A DNA stretch of 64,000 nucleotides from Mercurialis annua (taxonomy: Eukaryota > Streptophyta > Magnoliopsida > Malpighiales > Euphorbiaceae): the NCBI RefSeq assembly GCF_937616625.2, contig NC_065571.1, forward strand, positions 58,017,651 through 58,081,650, read 5' to 3'. The translations under genes and the position numbers were made by a program. Shown here one piece after another: positions 34,768-48,271 of this stretch (positions are counted from its first letter, which is position 1; the number at the start of each line of letters is the position of its first letter). Below the pieces are notes generated by a model, which saw only the letters and a program-made list of their open reading frames with translations, did no database searches and was not told where the DNA came from.

Positions 34768-37700
34768 TCCCCAAAACAGCTCAAGGGGGGGAGTTTGGGT
34801 ATATTTTTTTACCCCCTACGCGTACCGGATGAAGTTGGAACCTCAACGGAAGTTTTAGAGTGTGTTGAAGACAATAAGAATGTTCAATTAGTTTGGTAAT
34901 CAGATTGTCTTAGGTAAGCATTTTGATAGCCGAAGTAGGCTGGATAAGGAATTTTTAAAAAGTTGAGTTTAACTAGGAATTCTGTTAGCTCGATAAGTAA
35001 TCGGTTATTCAGACAATGTTTCTAGTTGGGATTAATTAAAATAATAGAAGAGTTATTTGATAAATGAATTATCGTTTTATCCCATTTTTGGGGCTTTTCT
35101 GCATTCCCCAAAACAGCTCAGGGAGGGGAGTTTGGGTGCGTTTTTTTACCCTATAAGCGTACCGGATGAAGTTGGAACCTGAACAAAAGATTTAGACAGT
35201 GTTACAGACAATATGAATATTCAATTAATTTGTTAATCAAACCGCTTTATGTAAGCATTTTGATAGCCCGAAGTAGGCTAGAAAAGGGATTTTTAAAAAG
35301 TTGAGTTTGATTAGGAATTTTGTTAGCTCGATAAATTATCGGTTATTCCAACAACGTTTCTAGTTGGGATTATTTAAAATCATATAAAAGTTTTTTGATA
35401 AATTAATTATCGTTTTATCCTGTTTTGGGGCTTTTCTGCATTCCCCAAAACAGCTCAAGAGGGGGAGTTTGGGTATGTTTTTTGACCCCCTACGCGTACC
35501 GGATGAAGTTGGAACCTCAACGGAAGTTTTAGAGTGTGTTGAAGACAATAAGAATGTTCAATTAGTTAGGTAATCAGACTGTTTTAAGTAAGCATTTTGA
35601 TAGCCCGAAGTAGGCTGGATAAGGAATTTTTAAAAAGTTTAGTTTAACTAGGAATTCTGTTAGCTCGATAAGTTATCGGTTATTCAGACAACGTTTCTAG
35701 TTGGGATTAATTAAAATAATAGAAGAGTTATTTGATAAATGAATTATCGTTTTATCCCATTTTTGGGGCTTTTCTGCATTCCCCGAAACAGCTCAGGGAG
35801 GGGAGTTTGTGTGCGTTTTTTTACCCTATAAGCGTACCGGATGAAGTTGGAACCTGAACAAAAGATTTAGACAGTGTTACAGACAATATGAATATTCAAT
35901 TAATTTGTTAATCAGACCGTTTATGTAAGCATTTTGATTGCCCAAAATAGGGTAGAAAAGGAATTTTTTAAAAGTTGAGTTTAACTAGGAATTTTGTTAG
36001 CTCGATAAGTTATCGCTTATTCAGACAATGTTTATAGTTGGGATTAATTAAAATAATAGAAGAGTTATTTGATAAATGAATTATCGTTTTATCCCATTTT
36101 TGGGGCTTTTCTGCATTCCCCAAAACAGCTCAGGGAGGGGAGTTTGGGTGCGATTTTTTACCCTATAAGCGTACTGGATGAAGTTGAAACCTGAACAAAA
36201 GATTTAGACAGTGTTACAGACAATATGAATATTCAATTAATTTGTTAATCAGACCGTTTTATGTAAGCATTTTGATAGCTCGAAGTAGGCTAGAAAAGGG
36301 ATTTTTAAAAAGTTGAGTTTGATTAGGAATTTTGTTAGCTCGATAAATTATCGGTTATTCCAACAACGTTTCTAGTTGGGATTATTTAAAATCATATAAA
36401 AGTTTTTTGATAAATTAATTATCGTTTTATTCTGTTTTGGGGCTTTTCTGCATTCCCCAAAACAGCTCAAGAGGGGGAGTTTGGGTATGGTTTTTGACCC
36501 CCTACGCGTACCGGATGAAGTTGGAACCTCAACAAAAGTTTTAGAGTGTGTTGAAGACAATAAGAATGTTCAATTAGTTAGGTAATCAGACTGTTTTAAG
36601 TAAGCATTTTGATAGCCCGAAGTAGGCTGGAAAAGGAATATTTAAAAAATTGAGTTTAACTAGGAATTCTGTTAGCTCGATAAGTTATCGGTTATTCAGA
36701 CAACGTTTGTAGTTGGGATTAATTAAAATAATAGAAGAGTTATTTGATAAACGAATTATCGTTTTATCCCATTTTTGGGGCTTTTCTGCATTCCCCAAAA
36801 CAGCTCAGGGAGGGGAATTTGTGTGCGTTTTTTTACCCTATAAGCGTACCGGATGAAGTTGGAACCTGAACAAAAGATTTAGACAGTGTTACAGACAATA
36901 TGAATATTCAATTAATTTGTTAATCAGACCGTTTTATGTAAGCATTTTGATTGCCCAAAATAGGGTAGAAAATGAATTTTTTAAAAGTTGAGTTTAACTA
37001 GGAATTTTGTTAGCTCGATAAGTTATCGCTTATTCAGACAATGTTTCTAGTTGGGATTAATTAAAATAATAGAAGAGTTATTTTATAAATGAATTATCGT
37101 TTTATCCCATTTTTGGGGCTTTTCTGCATTCCCCAAAACAGCTCAGGGAGGAGAGTTTGGGTGCGTTTTTTTACCCTATAAGCGTACCGGATGAAGTTGA
37201 AACCTGAACAAAAGATTTAGACAGTGTTACAGACAATATGAATATTCAATTAATTTGTTAATCAGACCGCTTTATGTAAGCATTTTGATAGCCCGAAGTA
37301 GGCTAGAAAAGGGATTTTTAAAAAGTTGAGTTTGATTAGGAATTTTGTTAGCTCGATAAATTATCGGTTATTCCAACAACGTTTCTAGTTGGGATTATTT
37401 AAAATCATATAAAAGTTTTTTGATAAATTAATTATCGTTTTATTCTGTTTTGGGGCTTTTCTGCATTCCCCAAAACAGCTCAAGAGGGGGAGTTTGGGTA
37501 TGGTTTTTGACCCCCTACGCGTACCGGATGAAGTTGGAACCTCAACGGAAGTTTTAGAGTGTGTTGAAGACAATAAGAATGTTCAATTAGTTAGGTAATC
37601 AGACTGTTTTAAGTAAGCATTTTGATAGCCCGAAGTAGGCTGGAAAAGGAATTTTTAAAAAGTTGAGTTTAACTAGGAATTCTGTTAGCTCGATAAGTTA

Positions 37701-37804
37701 TCGGTTATTCAGACAACGTTTATAGTTGGGATTAATTAAAATAATAGAAGAGTTATTTGATAAATGAATTATCGTTTTATCCCATTTTTGGGGCTTTTCT
37801 GCAT
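34768..37804 (+). repeat. Regular A-B-B trimer array (about 1,013-bp HOR)
   Basis: Nine monomers with A-type starts at 34768, 35442, 36454 and 37467. The last three are evenly spaced by 1,012 and 1,013 bp; 34768 to 35442 is a two-monomer step, so one B is missing there. This is the clearest example of the basic trimer. Confidence 0.85.
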
Positions 37805-40171
37805 TCCCCAAAACAGCTCAGGGAGGGGAATTTGTGTGCGTTTTTTTGACCCTATAAGCGTACTGGATGAAATTGGAACCTGAACAAAAGATTTAGACAG
37901 TATTACAGACAATATGAATATTCAATTATTTTGTTAATCAGACCGTTTTATGTAAGCATTTTGATAGCCCGAAGTAGGCTAGAAAAGGGATTTTTAAAAA
38001 GTTGAGTTTAACTAGGAATTTTGTTAGCTCGATAAGTTATCTGTTATTGGGACAACATTTCTAGTTGGGATTATTTAAAATCATAGAAGAGTTATTTTAT
38101 AAATAAATTATCGTTTTATCCCGTTTTTGGGTCTTTTCTGCATTCCCCAAAACAGCATAGGGAGGGGAGTTTGGGTGCGTTTTTTGAACCTATAAGCGTA
38201 CCGGATGAAGTTGGAACCTGAACAAAAGATTTAGACAGTGTTACAGACAATATGAATATTCAATTAGTTTGTTAATCAGACCGTTTTATGTAAGCATTTT
38301 GATAACCTGAAGTAGGCAAGAAAAGGGATTTTTGAAAAGTTGAGTTTAACTAGGAATTTTGTTAGCTCGATAAATTATCGGTTATTCCGACAACGTTTGT
38401 AGTTGGAATTATTGAAAATCATAGAAAAGTTATTTAATAAATTAATTATCGTTTTATCCAGTTTTTGGGGCATTTCTGCATTCCCCAGAACAGCTTAGGG
38501 AGGGGAGTTTGGGTATGTTTTTTGACACCCTACGCGTACCGGATGAAGTTGGAACCTCAACGGAAGTTTTAGAGGGTGTTGAACACAATAAGAATGTTCA
38601 ATTAGTTTGGTAATTAGACTGTTTTAAGTAAGCATTTTTATAGCCCGAAGTAGGCTAGAAAAGGAATTTTTAAAAAGTTGAGTTTAACTAGGAATTCTGT
38701 TAGCTCGATAAGTTATCGGTTATTCAGACAACGTTTCTAGTTGGGATTAATTAAAATAATAGAAGAGTTATTTGATAAATGAATTATCGTTTTATCCCAT
38801 TTTTGGGGCTTTTCTGCATTCCCCAAAACAGCTCAGGGAGGGGAATTTGTGTGCGTTTTTTTGACCCTATAAGCGTACTGGATGAAATTGGAACCTGAAC
38901 AAAAGATTTAGACAGTATTACAGACAATATGAATATTCAATTATTTTGTTAATCAGACCGTTTTATGTAAGCATTTTGATAGCCCGAAGTAGGCTAGAAA
39001 AGGGATTTTTAAAAAGTTGAGTTTAACTAGGAATTTTGTTAGCTCGATAAGTTATCTGTTATTGGGACAACATTTCTAGTTGGGATTATTTAAAATCATA
39101 GAAGAGTTATTTGATAAATAAATTATCGTTTTATCCCGTTTTTGGGTCTTTTCTGCATTCCCCAAAACAGCATAGGGAGGGGAGTTTGGGTGCGTTTTTT
39201 GAACCTATAAGCGTACCGGATGAAGTTGGAACCTGAACAAAAGCTTTAGACAGTGTTACAGACAATATGAATATTCAATTAGTTTGTTAATCAGACCGTT
39301 TTATGTAAGCATTTTGATAACCTGAAGTAGGCAAGAAAAGGGATTTTTGAAAAGTTGAGTTTAACTAGGAATTTTGTTAGCTCGATAAATTATCGGTTAT
39401 TCCGACAACGTTTGTAGTTGGAATTATTGAAAATCATAGAAAAGTTATTTAATAAATTAATTATCGTTTTATCCAGTTTTTGGGGCTTTTCTGCATTCCC
39501 CAGAACAGCTTAGGGAGGGGAGTTTGGGTATGTTTTTTGACACCCTACGCGTACCGGATGAAGTTGGAACATCAACGGAAGTTTTAGAGGGTGTTGAACA
39601 CAATAAGAATGTTCAATTAGTTTGGTAATTAGACTGTTTTAAGTAAGCATTTTTATAGCCCGAAGTAGGCTAGAAAAGGAATTTTTAAAAAGTTGAGTTT
39701 AACTAGGAATTCTGTTAGCTCGATAAGTTATCGGTTATTCAGACAACGTTTCTAGTTGGGATTAATTAAAATAATAGAAGAGTTATTTGATAAATGAATT
39801 ATCGTTTTATCCCATTTTTGGGGCTTTTCTGCATTCCCCAAAACAGCTGAGGGAGGGGAGTTTGTGTGCGTTTTTTGACCCTATAAGCGTACTGGATGAA
39901 GTTGGAACCTGAACAAAAGATTTAGACAGTGTTACAGACAATATGAATATTCAATTAATTTGTTAATCAGACTGCCTTATGTAAGCATTTTGATAGCCAG
40001 AAGTAGGCTAGAAAAGGGATTTTTAAAAAGTTGAGTTTGATTAGGAATTTTGTTAGCTCGATAAATTATCGGTTATTCCAACAACGTTTCTAGTTGGGAT
40101 TATTTAAAATTATATAAAAGTTTTTTGATAAATTAATTATCGTTTTATCCTGTTTTGGGGCTTTTCTGCAT
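37805..40171 (+). repeat. Two near-identical trimers (1,015 bp) and one monomer
   Basis: 37805-38819 and 38820-39834 share GGAATTTGTGTGCG, GATGAAATTGG and GACAGTATTACAG and differ at only a few bases by eye (for example CATTTCTGC versus CTTTTCTGC, GATTTAG versus GCTTTAG). The order is B, B, A-like (GACACCCTACGCG), in contrast to A-B-B, which only reflects where counting starts. Confidence 0.85.
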
Positions 40172-43100
40172 TCCCCAAAACAGCTCATGGGGGGATTTTG
40201 GGTATGTTTTTTGACCCCCTACGCGTACCGGATGAAGTTGGAACCTCAACGGAAGTTTTAGAGTGTGTTGAAGACAATAAGAATGTTCAATTAGTTTGGT
40301 AATCAGACTGTTTTAAGTAAGCATTTTGATAGCCCGAAGTAGGGTGGAAAAGGAATTTTTAAAAAGTTGAGTTTAACTAGGAATTCTGTTAGCTCGATAA
40401 GTTATCGGTTATTCAGACAACGTTTCTAGTTGGGATTAATTAAAATAATAGAAGACTTATTTGATAAATGAATTATCGTTTTATCCCATTTTGGGGCTTT
40501 TCTGCATTCCCCAAAAAAGCTCAGGGAGGGGAGTTTGTGTGCGTTTTTTTGACCCTATAAGCGTACTAGATGAAGTTGGAACCTGAACAAAAGATTTAGA
40601 CAGTATTACAAACAATATGAATATTCAATTATTTTGTTAATCAGACCGTTTTATGTAAGCATTTTGATAGCCCGAAGTAGGCTAGAAAAGGGATTTTTAA
40701 AAAGTTGAGTTTAACTAGGAATTTTGTTAGCTCGATAAGTTATCTGTTATTGGGACAACATTTCTAGTTGGGATTATTTAAAATCATAGAAGAGTTATTT
40801 GATAAATAAATTATCGTTTTATCCCGTTTTTGGGTCTTTTATGCATTCCCCAAAACAGCATAGGGAGGGGAGTTTGGGTGCGTTTTTTGAACCTATAAGC
40901 GTACCGGATGAAGTTAGAACCTGAACAAAAGATTTAGACAGTGTTACAGACAATATGAATATTCAATTAGTTTGTTAATCAGACTGTATTATGTACGCAT
41001 TTTGATAACCTGAAGTAGGCTAGAAAATGGATTTTTGAAAAGTTGAGTTTAACTAGGAATTTTGTTAGCTCGATAAATTATCGGTTATTCCGACAACGTT
41101 TGTAGTTGGAATTATTGAAAATCATAGAAAAGTTATTTAATAAATTAATTATCGTTTTATCCAGTTTTTGGGGCTTTTCTGCATTCTCCAGAACAGCTTA
41201 GGGAGGGGAGTTTGGGTATGTTTTTTGACACCCTACGCGTACCGGATGAAGTTGGAACCTCAACGGAAGATTTAGAGGGTGTTGAACATAATAAGAATGT
41301 TCAATTAGTTTGGTAATTTGACTGTTTTAAGTAAGCATTTTTATAGCCCGAAGTAGGCTAGAAAAGGAATTTTTAAAAAGTTGAGTTTAACTAGGAATTC
41401 TGTTAGCTCGATAAGTTATCGGTTATTCAGACAACGTTTCTAGTTGGGATTAATTAAAATAATAGAAGAGTTATTTAATAAATGAATTATCGTTTTATCC
41501 CATTTTTGGGGCTTTTCTGCATTCCCCAAAACAGCTCAGGGAGGGGAGTTTGGGTGCGTTTTTTTACCCTATAAGCGTACCGGATGAAGTTGGAACCTGA
41601 ACAAAAGATTTAGACAGTGTTACAGAAAATATGAATATTCAATTAATTTGTTAATCAGACCGTTTTATGTAAGCATTTTGATTGCCCAAAGTAGGGTAGA
41701 AAAGGAATTTTTTAAAAGTTGAGTTTAACTAGGAATTTTGTTAGCTCGATAAGTTATCGGTTATTCAGACAATGTTTCTAGTTGGGATTAATTAAAATAA
41801 AAGAAGAGTTATTTGATAAATGAATTATCGTTTTATCGCATTTTTGGGGCTTTTCTGCATTCCCCAAAATAGCTCAGGGAGGGGAGTTTGGGTGCGTTTT
41901 TTTACCTTATAAGCGTACCGGATGAAGTTGGAACCTGAACAAAAGATTTAGACAGTGTTACAGACAATATGAATATTCAATTAATTTGTTAATCAGACCG
42001 CTTTATGTAAGCATTTTGATAGCCCGAAGTAGGTTAGAAAAGGGATTTTTAAAAAGTTGAGTTTGATTAGGAATTTTGTTAGCTCGATAAATTATCGGTT
42101 ATTCCAACAACGTTTCTAGTTGGGATTATTTAAAATCATATAAAAGTTTTTTGATAAATTAATTATCGTTTTATCCTGTTTTGGGGCTTTTCTGCATTCC
42201 CCAAAACAGCTCAAGGGGGGGAGTTTGGGTATGTTTTTTGACCCCCTACGCGTACCGGATGAAGTTGGAACCTCAACGGAAGTTTTAGAGTGTGTTGAAG
42301 ACAATAAGAATGTTCAATTAGTTTGGTAATCAGACTGTTTTAAGTAAGCATTTTGATAGCCCGAAGTAGGCTGGAAAAGGAATTTTTAAAAAGTTGAGTT
42401 TAACTAGGAATTCTGTTAGCTCGATAAGTTATCGGTTATTCAGACAACGTTTCTAGTTGGGATTAATTAAAATAATAGAAGAGTTATTTGATAAATGAAT
42501 TATCGTTTTATCCCATTTTTTGGGCTTTTCTGCATTCCCCAAAACAGCTCAGGGAGGGGAGTTTGTGTGCGTTTTTTGACCCTATAAGCGTACTGGATGA
42601 ATTTGGAACCTGAACAAAAGATTTAGACAGTGTTACAGACAATATGAATATTCAATTATTTTGTTAATCAGACCGTTTTATGTAAGCATTTTGATAGCCC
42701 GAAGTAGGCTAGAAAAGGGATTTTTAAAAAGTTGAGTTTAACTAGGAATTTTGTTAGCTCGATAAGTTATCTGTTATTGGGACAACATTTCTAGTTGGGA
42801 TTATTTAAAATCATAGAAGAGTTATTTGATAAATAAATTATCGTTTTATCCCGTTTTTTGGTCTTTTCTGCATTCCCCAAAACAGCATAGGGAGGGGAGT
42901 TTGGGTGCGTTTTTTGACCCAAAAGCGTACCAGATGAAGTTGGAACCTGAACAAAAGATTTAGACAGTGTTACAGACAATATGAATATTCAATTAGTTTG
43001 TTAATCAGACCGTTTTATGTAAGCATTTTGATAACCTGAAGTAGGCTAGAAAAGGGATTTTTGAAAAGTTGAGTTTAACTAGGAATTTTGTTAGCTCGAT

Positions 43101-44220
43101 AAATTATCGGTTATTCCGACAACGTTTGTAGTTGGAATTATTGAAAATCATAGAAAAGTTATTTAATAAATTAATTATCGTTTTATCCAGTTTTTGGGGC
43201 TTTTCTGCATTCCCCAGAACAGCTTAGGGAGGGGAGTTTGGGTATGTTTTTTGACACCCTACGCGTACCGGATGAAGTTGGAACCTCAACGAAAGTATTA
43301 GAGGGTGTTGAACACAATAAGAATGTTCAATTAGTTTGGTAATTAGATTGTTTTAAGTAAGCATTTTGATAGCCCGAAGTAGGCTGGAAAAGGATTTTTA
43401 AAAAGTTGAGTTTAACTAGGAATTCTGTTAGCTCGACAAGTTATCTTATTCAGACAACGTTTCTAGTTGGGATTAATTAAAATAATAGAAGAGTTATTTG
43501 ATAAATGAATTATCGTTTTATCCCATTTTTGGGGCTTTTCTGCATTCCCCAAAACAGCTCAGGGAGGGGAGTTTGGGTGCGTTTTTTTACCCTATATGCG
43601 TACCGGATGAAGTTGGAACCTGAACAAAAGATTTAGACAGTGTTACAGACAATATGAATATTCAATTAGTTTGTTAATCAGACCGTTTTATGCAAGCATT
43701 TTGAATGCCCCAAGTAGGGTAGAAAAGGAATTTTTTAAAAGTTGAGTTTAACTAGAAATTTTGTTAGCTCGATAAGTTATCGGTTATTCGGACAATGTTC
43801 CTAGTTGGGATTAATTAAAATAATAGAAGAGTTATTTGATAAATGAATTATCGTTTTATCCCATTTTTGGGGCTTTTCTGCATTCCCCAAAACAGCTTAG
43901 GGAGGGGAGTTTGGGTGCGTTTTTTTACCCTATAAGCGTACCGGATGAAGTTGGAACCTGAATAAAAGATTTAGACAGTGTTACAGACAATATGAATATT
44001 CAATTAATTTGTTAATCAGACCGCTTTATGTAAGCATTTTGATAGCCCGAAGTAGGCTAGAAAAGGGATTTTTAAAAAGTTGAGTTTGATTAGGAGTTTT
44101 GTTAGCTCGATAAATTATCGGTTATTCCAACAATGTTTCTAGTTGGGATTATTTAAAATCATATAAAAGTTTTTTGATAAATTAATTATCGTTTTATTCT
44201 GTTTTGGGGCTTTTCTGCAT
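40172..44220 (+). repeat. 12-monomer HOR, copy 1 (about 4,049 bp)
   Basis: Starts 40172, 40508, 40847, 41185, 41523, 41861, 42198, 42536, 42874, 43211, 43546 and 43884. Diagnostic rare variants recur in copy 2: CCCCAAAAAAGCTC at 40508, TTTTATCGCATTT near 41835, GACCCAAAAGCGTACC near 42917, GAAAGTATTAG near 43292 and GAATGCCCCAAGTAGG near 43703. This copy has a private small deletion, AAGTTATCTTATTCAG, near 43440. Confidence 0.88.
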
Positions 44221-47200
44221 TCCCCAAAACAGCTCAAGAGGGGGAGTTTGGGTATGTTTTTTGACCCCCTACGCGTACCGGATGAAGTTGGAACCTCAAC
44301 GGAAGTTTTAGAGTGTGTTGAAGACAATAAGAATGTTCAATTAGTTTGGTAATCAGACTGTTTTAAGTAAGCATTTTGATAGCCCGAAGTAGGCTGGAAA
44401 AGGAATTTTTAAAAAGTTGAGTTTAACTAGGAATTCTGTTAGCTCGATAAGTTATCGGTTATTCAGACAACGTTTCTAGTTGGGATTAATTAAAATAATA
44501 GAAGAGTTATTTGATAAATGAATTATCGTTTTATCCCATTTTGGGGCTTTTCTGCATTCCCCAAAAAAGCTCAGGGAGGGGAGTTTGTGTGCGTTTTTTT
44601 GACCCTATAAGCGTACTGGATGAAGTTGGAACCTGAACAAAAGATTTAGACAGTATTACAAACAATATGAATATTCAATTATTTTGTTAATCAGACCGTT
44701 TTATGTAAGCATTTTGATAGCCCGAAGTAGGCTAGAAAAGGGATTTTTAAAAAGTTGAGTTTAACTAGGAATTTTGTTAGCTCGATAAGTTATCTGTTAT
44801 TGGGACAACATTTCTAGTTGGGATTATTTAAAATCATAGAAGAGTTATTTGATAAATAAATTATCGTTTTATCCCGTTTTTGGGTCTTTTCTGCATTCCC
44901 CAAAACAGCATAGGGAGGGGAGTTTGTGTGCGTTTTTTGAACCTATAAGCGTACCGGATGAAGTTAGAACCTGAACAAAAGATTTAGACAGTGTTACAGA
45001 CAATCTGAATATTCAATTAGTTTGTTAATCAGACTGTTTTATGTAAGCATTTTGATAACCTGAAGTAGGCTAGAAAATGGATTTTTGAAAAGTTGAGTTT
45101 AACTAGGAATTTTGTTAGCTCGATAAATTATCGGTTATTCCGACAACGTTTGTAGTTGGAATTATTGAAAATCATAGAAAAGTTATTTAATAAATTAATT
45201 ATCGTTTTATCCAGTTTTTGGGGCTTTTCTGCATTCCCCAGAACAGCTTAGGGAGGGGAGTTTGGGTATGTTTTTTGACACCCTATGCGTACCGGATGAA
45301 GTTGGAACCTCAACGGAAAATTTAGAGGGTGTTGAACATAATAAGAATGTTCAATTAGTTTGGTAATTTGACTGTTTTAAGTAAGCATTTTTATAGCCCG
45401 AAGTAGGCTAGAAAAGGAATTTTTAAAAAGTTGAGTTTAACTAGGAATTCTGTTAGCTCGATAAGTTATCGGTTATTCAGACAACGTTTCTAGTTGGGAT
45501 TAATTAAAATAATAGAAGAGTTATTTAATAAATGAATTATCGTTTTATCCCATTTTTGGGGCTTTTCTGCATTCCCCAAAACAGCTCAGGGAGGGGAGTT
45601 TGGGTGCGTTTTTTTACCCTATAAGCGTACCGGATGAAGTTGGAACCTGAACAAAAGATTTAGACAGTGTTACAGAAAATATGAATATTCAATTAATTTG
45701 TTAATCAGACCGTTTTATGTAAGCATTTTGATTGCCCAAAGTAGGGTAGAAAAGGAATTTTTTAAAAGTTGAGTTTAACTAGGAATTTTGTTAGCTCGAT
45801 AAGTTATCGGTTATTCAGACAATGTTTCTAGTTGGGATTAATTAAAATAATAGAAGAGTTATTTGATAAATGAATTATCGTTTTATCGCATTTTTGGGGC
45901 TTTTCTGCATTCCCCAAAACAGCTCAGGGAGGGGAGTTTGGGTGCGTTTTTTTACCTTATAAGCGTACCAGATGAAGTTGGAACCTGAACAAAAGATTTA
46001 GACAGTGTTACAGACAATATGAATATTCAATTAATTTGTTAATCAGACCGCTTTATGTAAGCATTTTGATAGCCCGAAGTAGGTTAGAAAAGGGATTTTT
46101 AAAAAGTTGAGTTTGATTAGGAATTTTGTTAGCTCGATAAATTATCGGTTATTCCAACAACGTTTCTGGTTGGGATTATTTAAAATCATATAAAAGTTTT
46201 TTGATAAATTAATTATCGTTTTATCCTGTTTTGGGGCTTTTCTGCATTCCCCAAAACAGCTCAAGGGGGGAGTTTGGGTATGTTTTTTGACCCCCTACGC
46301 GTACCGGATGAAGTTGGAACCTCAACGAAAGTTTTAGAGTGTGTTGAAGACAATAAGAATGTTCAATTAGTTTGGTAATCAGACTGTTTTAAGTAAGCAT
46401 TTTGATAGCCCGAAGTAGGGTGGAAAAGGAATTTTTAAAAAGTTGAGTTTAACTAGGAATTCTGTTAGCTCGATAAGTTATCGGTTATTCAGACAACGTT
46501 TCTAGTTGGGATTAATTAAAATAATAGAAGAGTTATTTGATAAATGAATTATCGTTTTATCCCATTTTTTGGGCTTTTCTGCATTCCCCAAAACAGCTCA
46601 GGGAGGGGAGTTTGTGTGCGTTTTTTGACCCTATAAGCGTACTGGATGAATTTGGAACCTGAACAAAAGATTTAGACAGTGTTACAGACAATATGAATAT
46701 TCAATTATTTTGTTAATCAGAGCGTTTTATGTAAGCATTTTGATAGCCCGAAGTAGGCTAGAAAAGGGATTTTTAAAAAGTTGAGTTTAACTAGGAATTT
46801 TGTTAGCTCGATAAGTTATCTGTTACTGGGACAACATTTCTAGTTGGGATTATTTAAAATCATAGAAGAGTTATTTGATAAATAAATTATCGTTTTATCC
46901 CGTTTTTCGGTCTTTTCTGCATTCCCCAAAACAGCATAGGGAGGGGAGTTTGGGTGCGTTTTTTGACCCAAAAGCGTACCAGATGAAGTTGGAACCTGAA
47001 CAAAAGATTTAGACAGTGTTACAGACAATATGAATATTCAATTAGTTTGTTAATCAGACCGTTTTATGTAAGCATTTTGATAACCTGATGTAGGCTAGAA
47101 AAGGGATTTTTGAAAAGTTGAGTTTAACTAGGAATTTTGTTAGCTCGATAAATTATCGGTTATTCCGACAACGTTTGTAGTTGGAATTATTGAAAATCAT

Positions 47201-48271
47201 AAAAAAGTTATTTAATAAATTAATTATCGTTTTATCCAGTTTTTGGGGCTTTTCTGCATTCCCCAGAACAGCTTAGGGAGGGGAGTTTGGGTATGTTTTT
47301 TGACACCCTACGCGTACCGGATGAAGTTGGAACCTCAACGAAAGTATTAGAGGGTGTTGAACACAATAAGAATGTTCAATTAGTTTGGTAATTAGATTGT
47401 TTTAAGTAAGCATTTTGATAGCCCGAAGTAGGCTGGAAAAGGATTTTTAAAAAGTTGAGTTTAACTAGGAATTCTGTTAGCTCGATAAGTTATCGGTTAT
47501 TAAGACAACGTTTATAGTTGGGATTAATTAAAATAATAGAAGAGTTATTTGATAAATGAATTATCGTTTTATCCCATTTTTGGGGCTTTTCTGCATTCCC
47601 CAAAACAGCTCAGGGAGGGGAGTTTGGGTGCGTTTTTTTACCCTATAAGCGTACCGGATGAAGTTGGAACCTGAACAAAAGATTTAGACAGTGTTACAGA
47701 CAATATGAATATTCAATTAATTTGTTAATCATACCGTTTTATGTAAGCATTTTGAATGCCCCAAGTAGGGTAGAAAAGGAATTTTTTAAAAGTTGAGTTT
47801 AACTAGAAATTTTGTTAGCTCGATAAGTTATCGGTTATTCGGACAATGTTCCTAGTTGGGATTAATTAAAATAATAGAAGAGTTATTTGATAAATGAATT
47901 ATCGTTTTATCCCATTTTTGGGGCTTTTCTGCATTCCCCAAAACAGCTTAGGGAGGGGAGTTTGGGTGCGTTTTTTTACCCTATAAGCGTACCGGATGAA
48001 GTTGGAACCTGAATAAAATATTTAGACAGTGTTACAGACAATATGAATATTCAATTAATTTGTTAATCAGACCGCTTTATGTAAGCATTTTGATAGCCCG
48101 AAGTAGGCTAGAAAAGGGATTTTTTAAAAGTTGAGTTTGATTAGGAATTTTGTTAGCTCGATAAATTATCGGTTATTCCAACAATGTTTCTAGTTGGGAT
48201 TATTTAAAATCATATAAAAGTTTTTTGATAAATTAATTATCGTTTTATTCTGTTTTGGGGCTTTTCTGCAT
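44221..48271 (+). repeat. 12-monomer HOR, copy 2 (about 4,051 bp)
   Basis: It repeats all the rare variants of copy 1 at an offset of 4,049-4,050 bp (for example CCCCAAAAAAGCTC at 44558). The two copies differ at scattered single bases. The A-type head at 44221 reads CTCAAGAGGGGG where copy 1 has CTCATGGGGGG. Confidence 0.88.

Noticed and set aside
35360..35548. Recurrent minus-strand reading frames of 62-70 codons (also near 1246, 4285, 42116, 49540, 61701 and many other places)
   Set aside because: They lie at the same place in each satellite monomer, overlap non-coding tandem repeats, vary at amino-acid-changing positions without restraint, are closed in many sister monomers, and have no recognisable domain. 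Their recurrence reflects the repeat, not selection.
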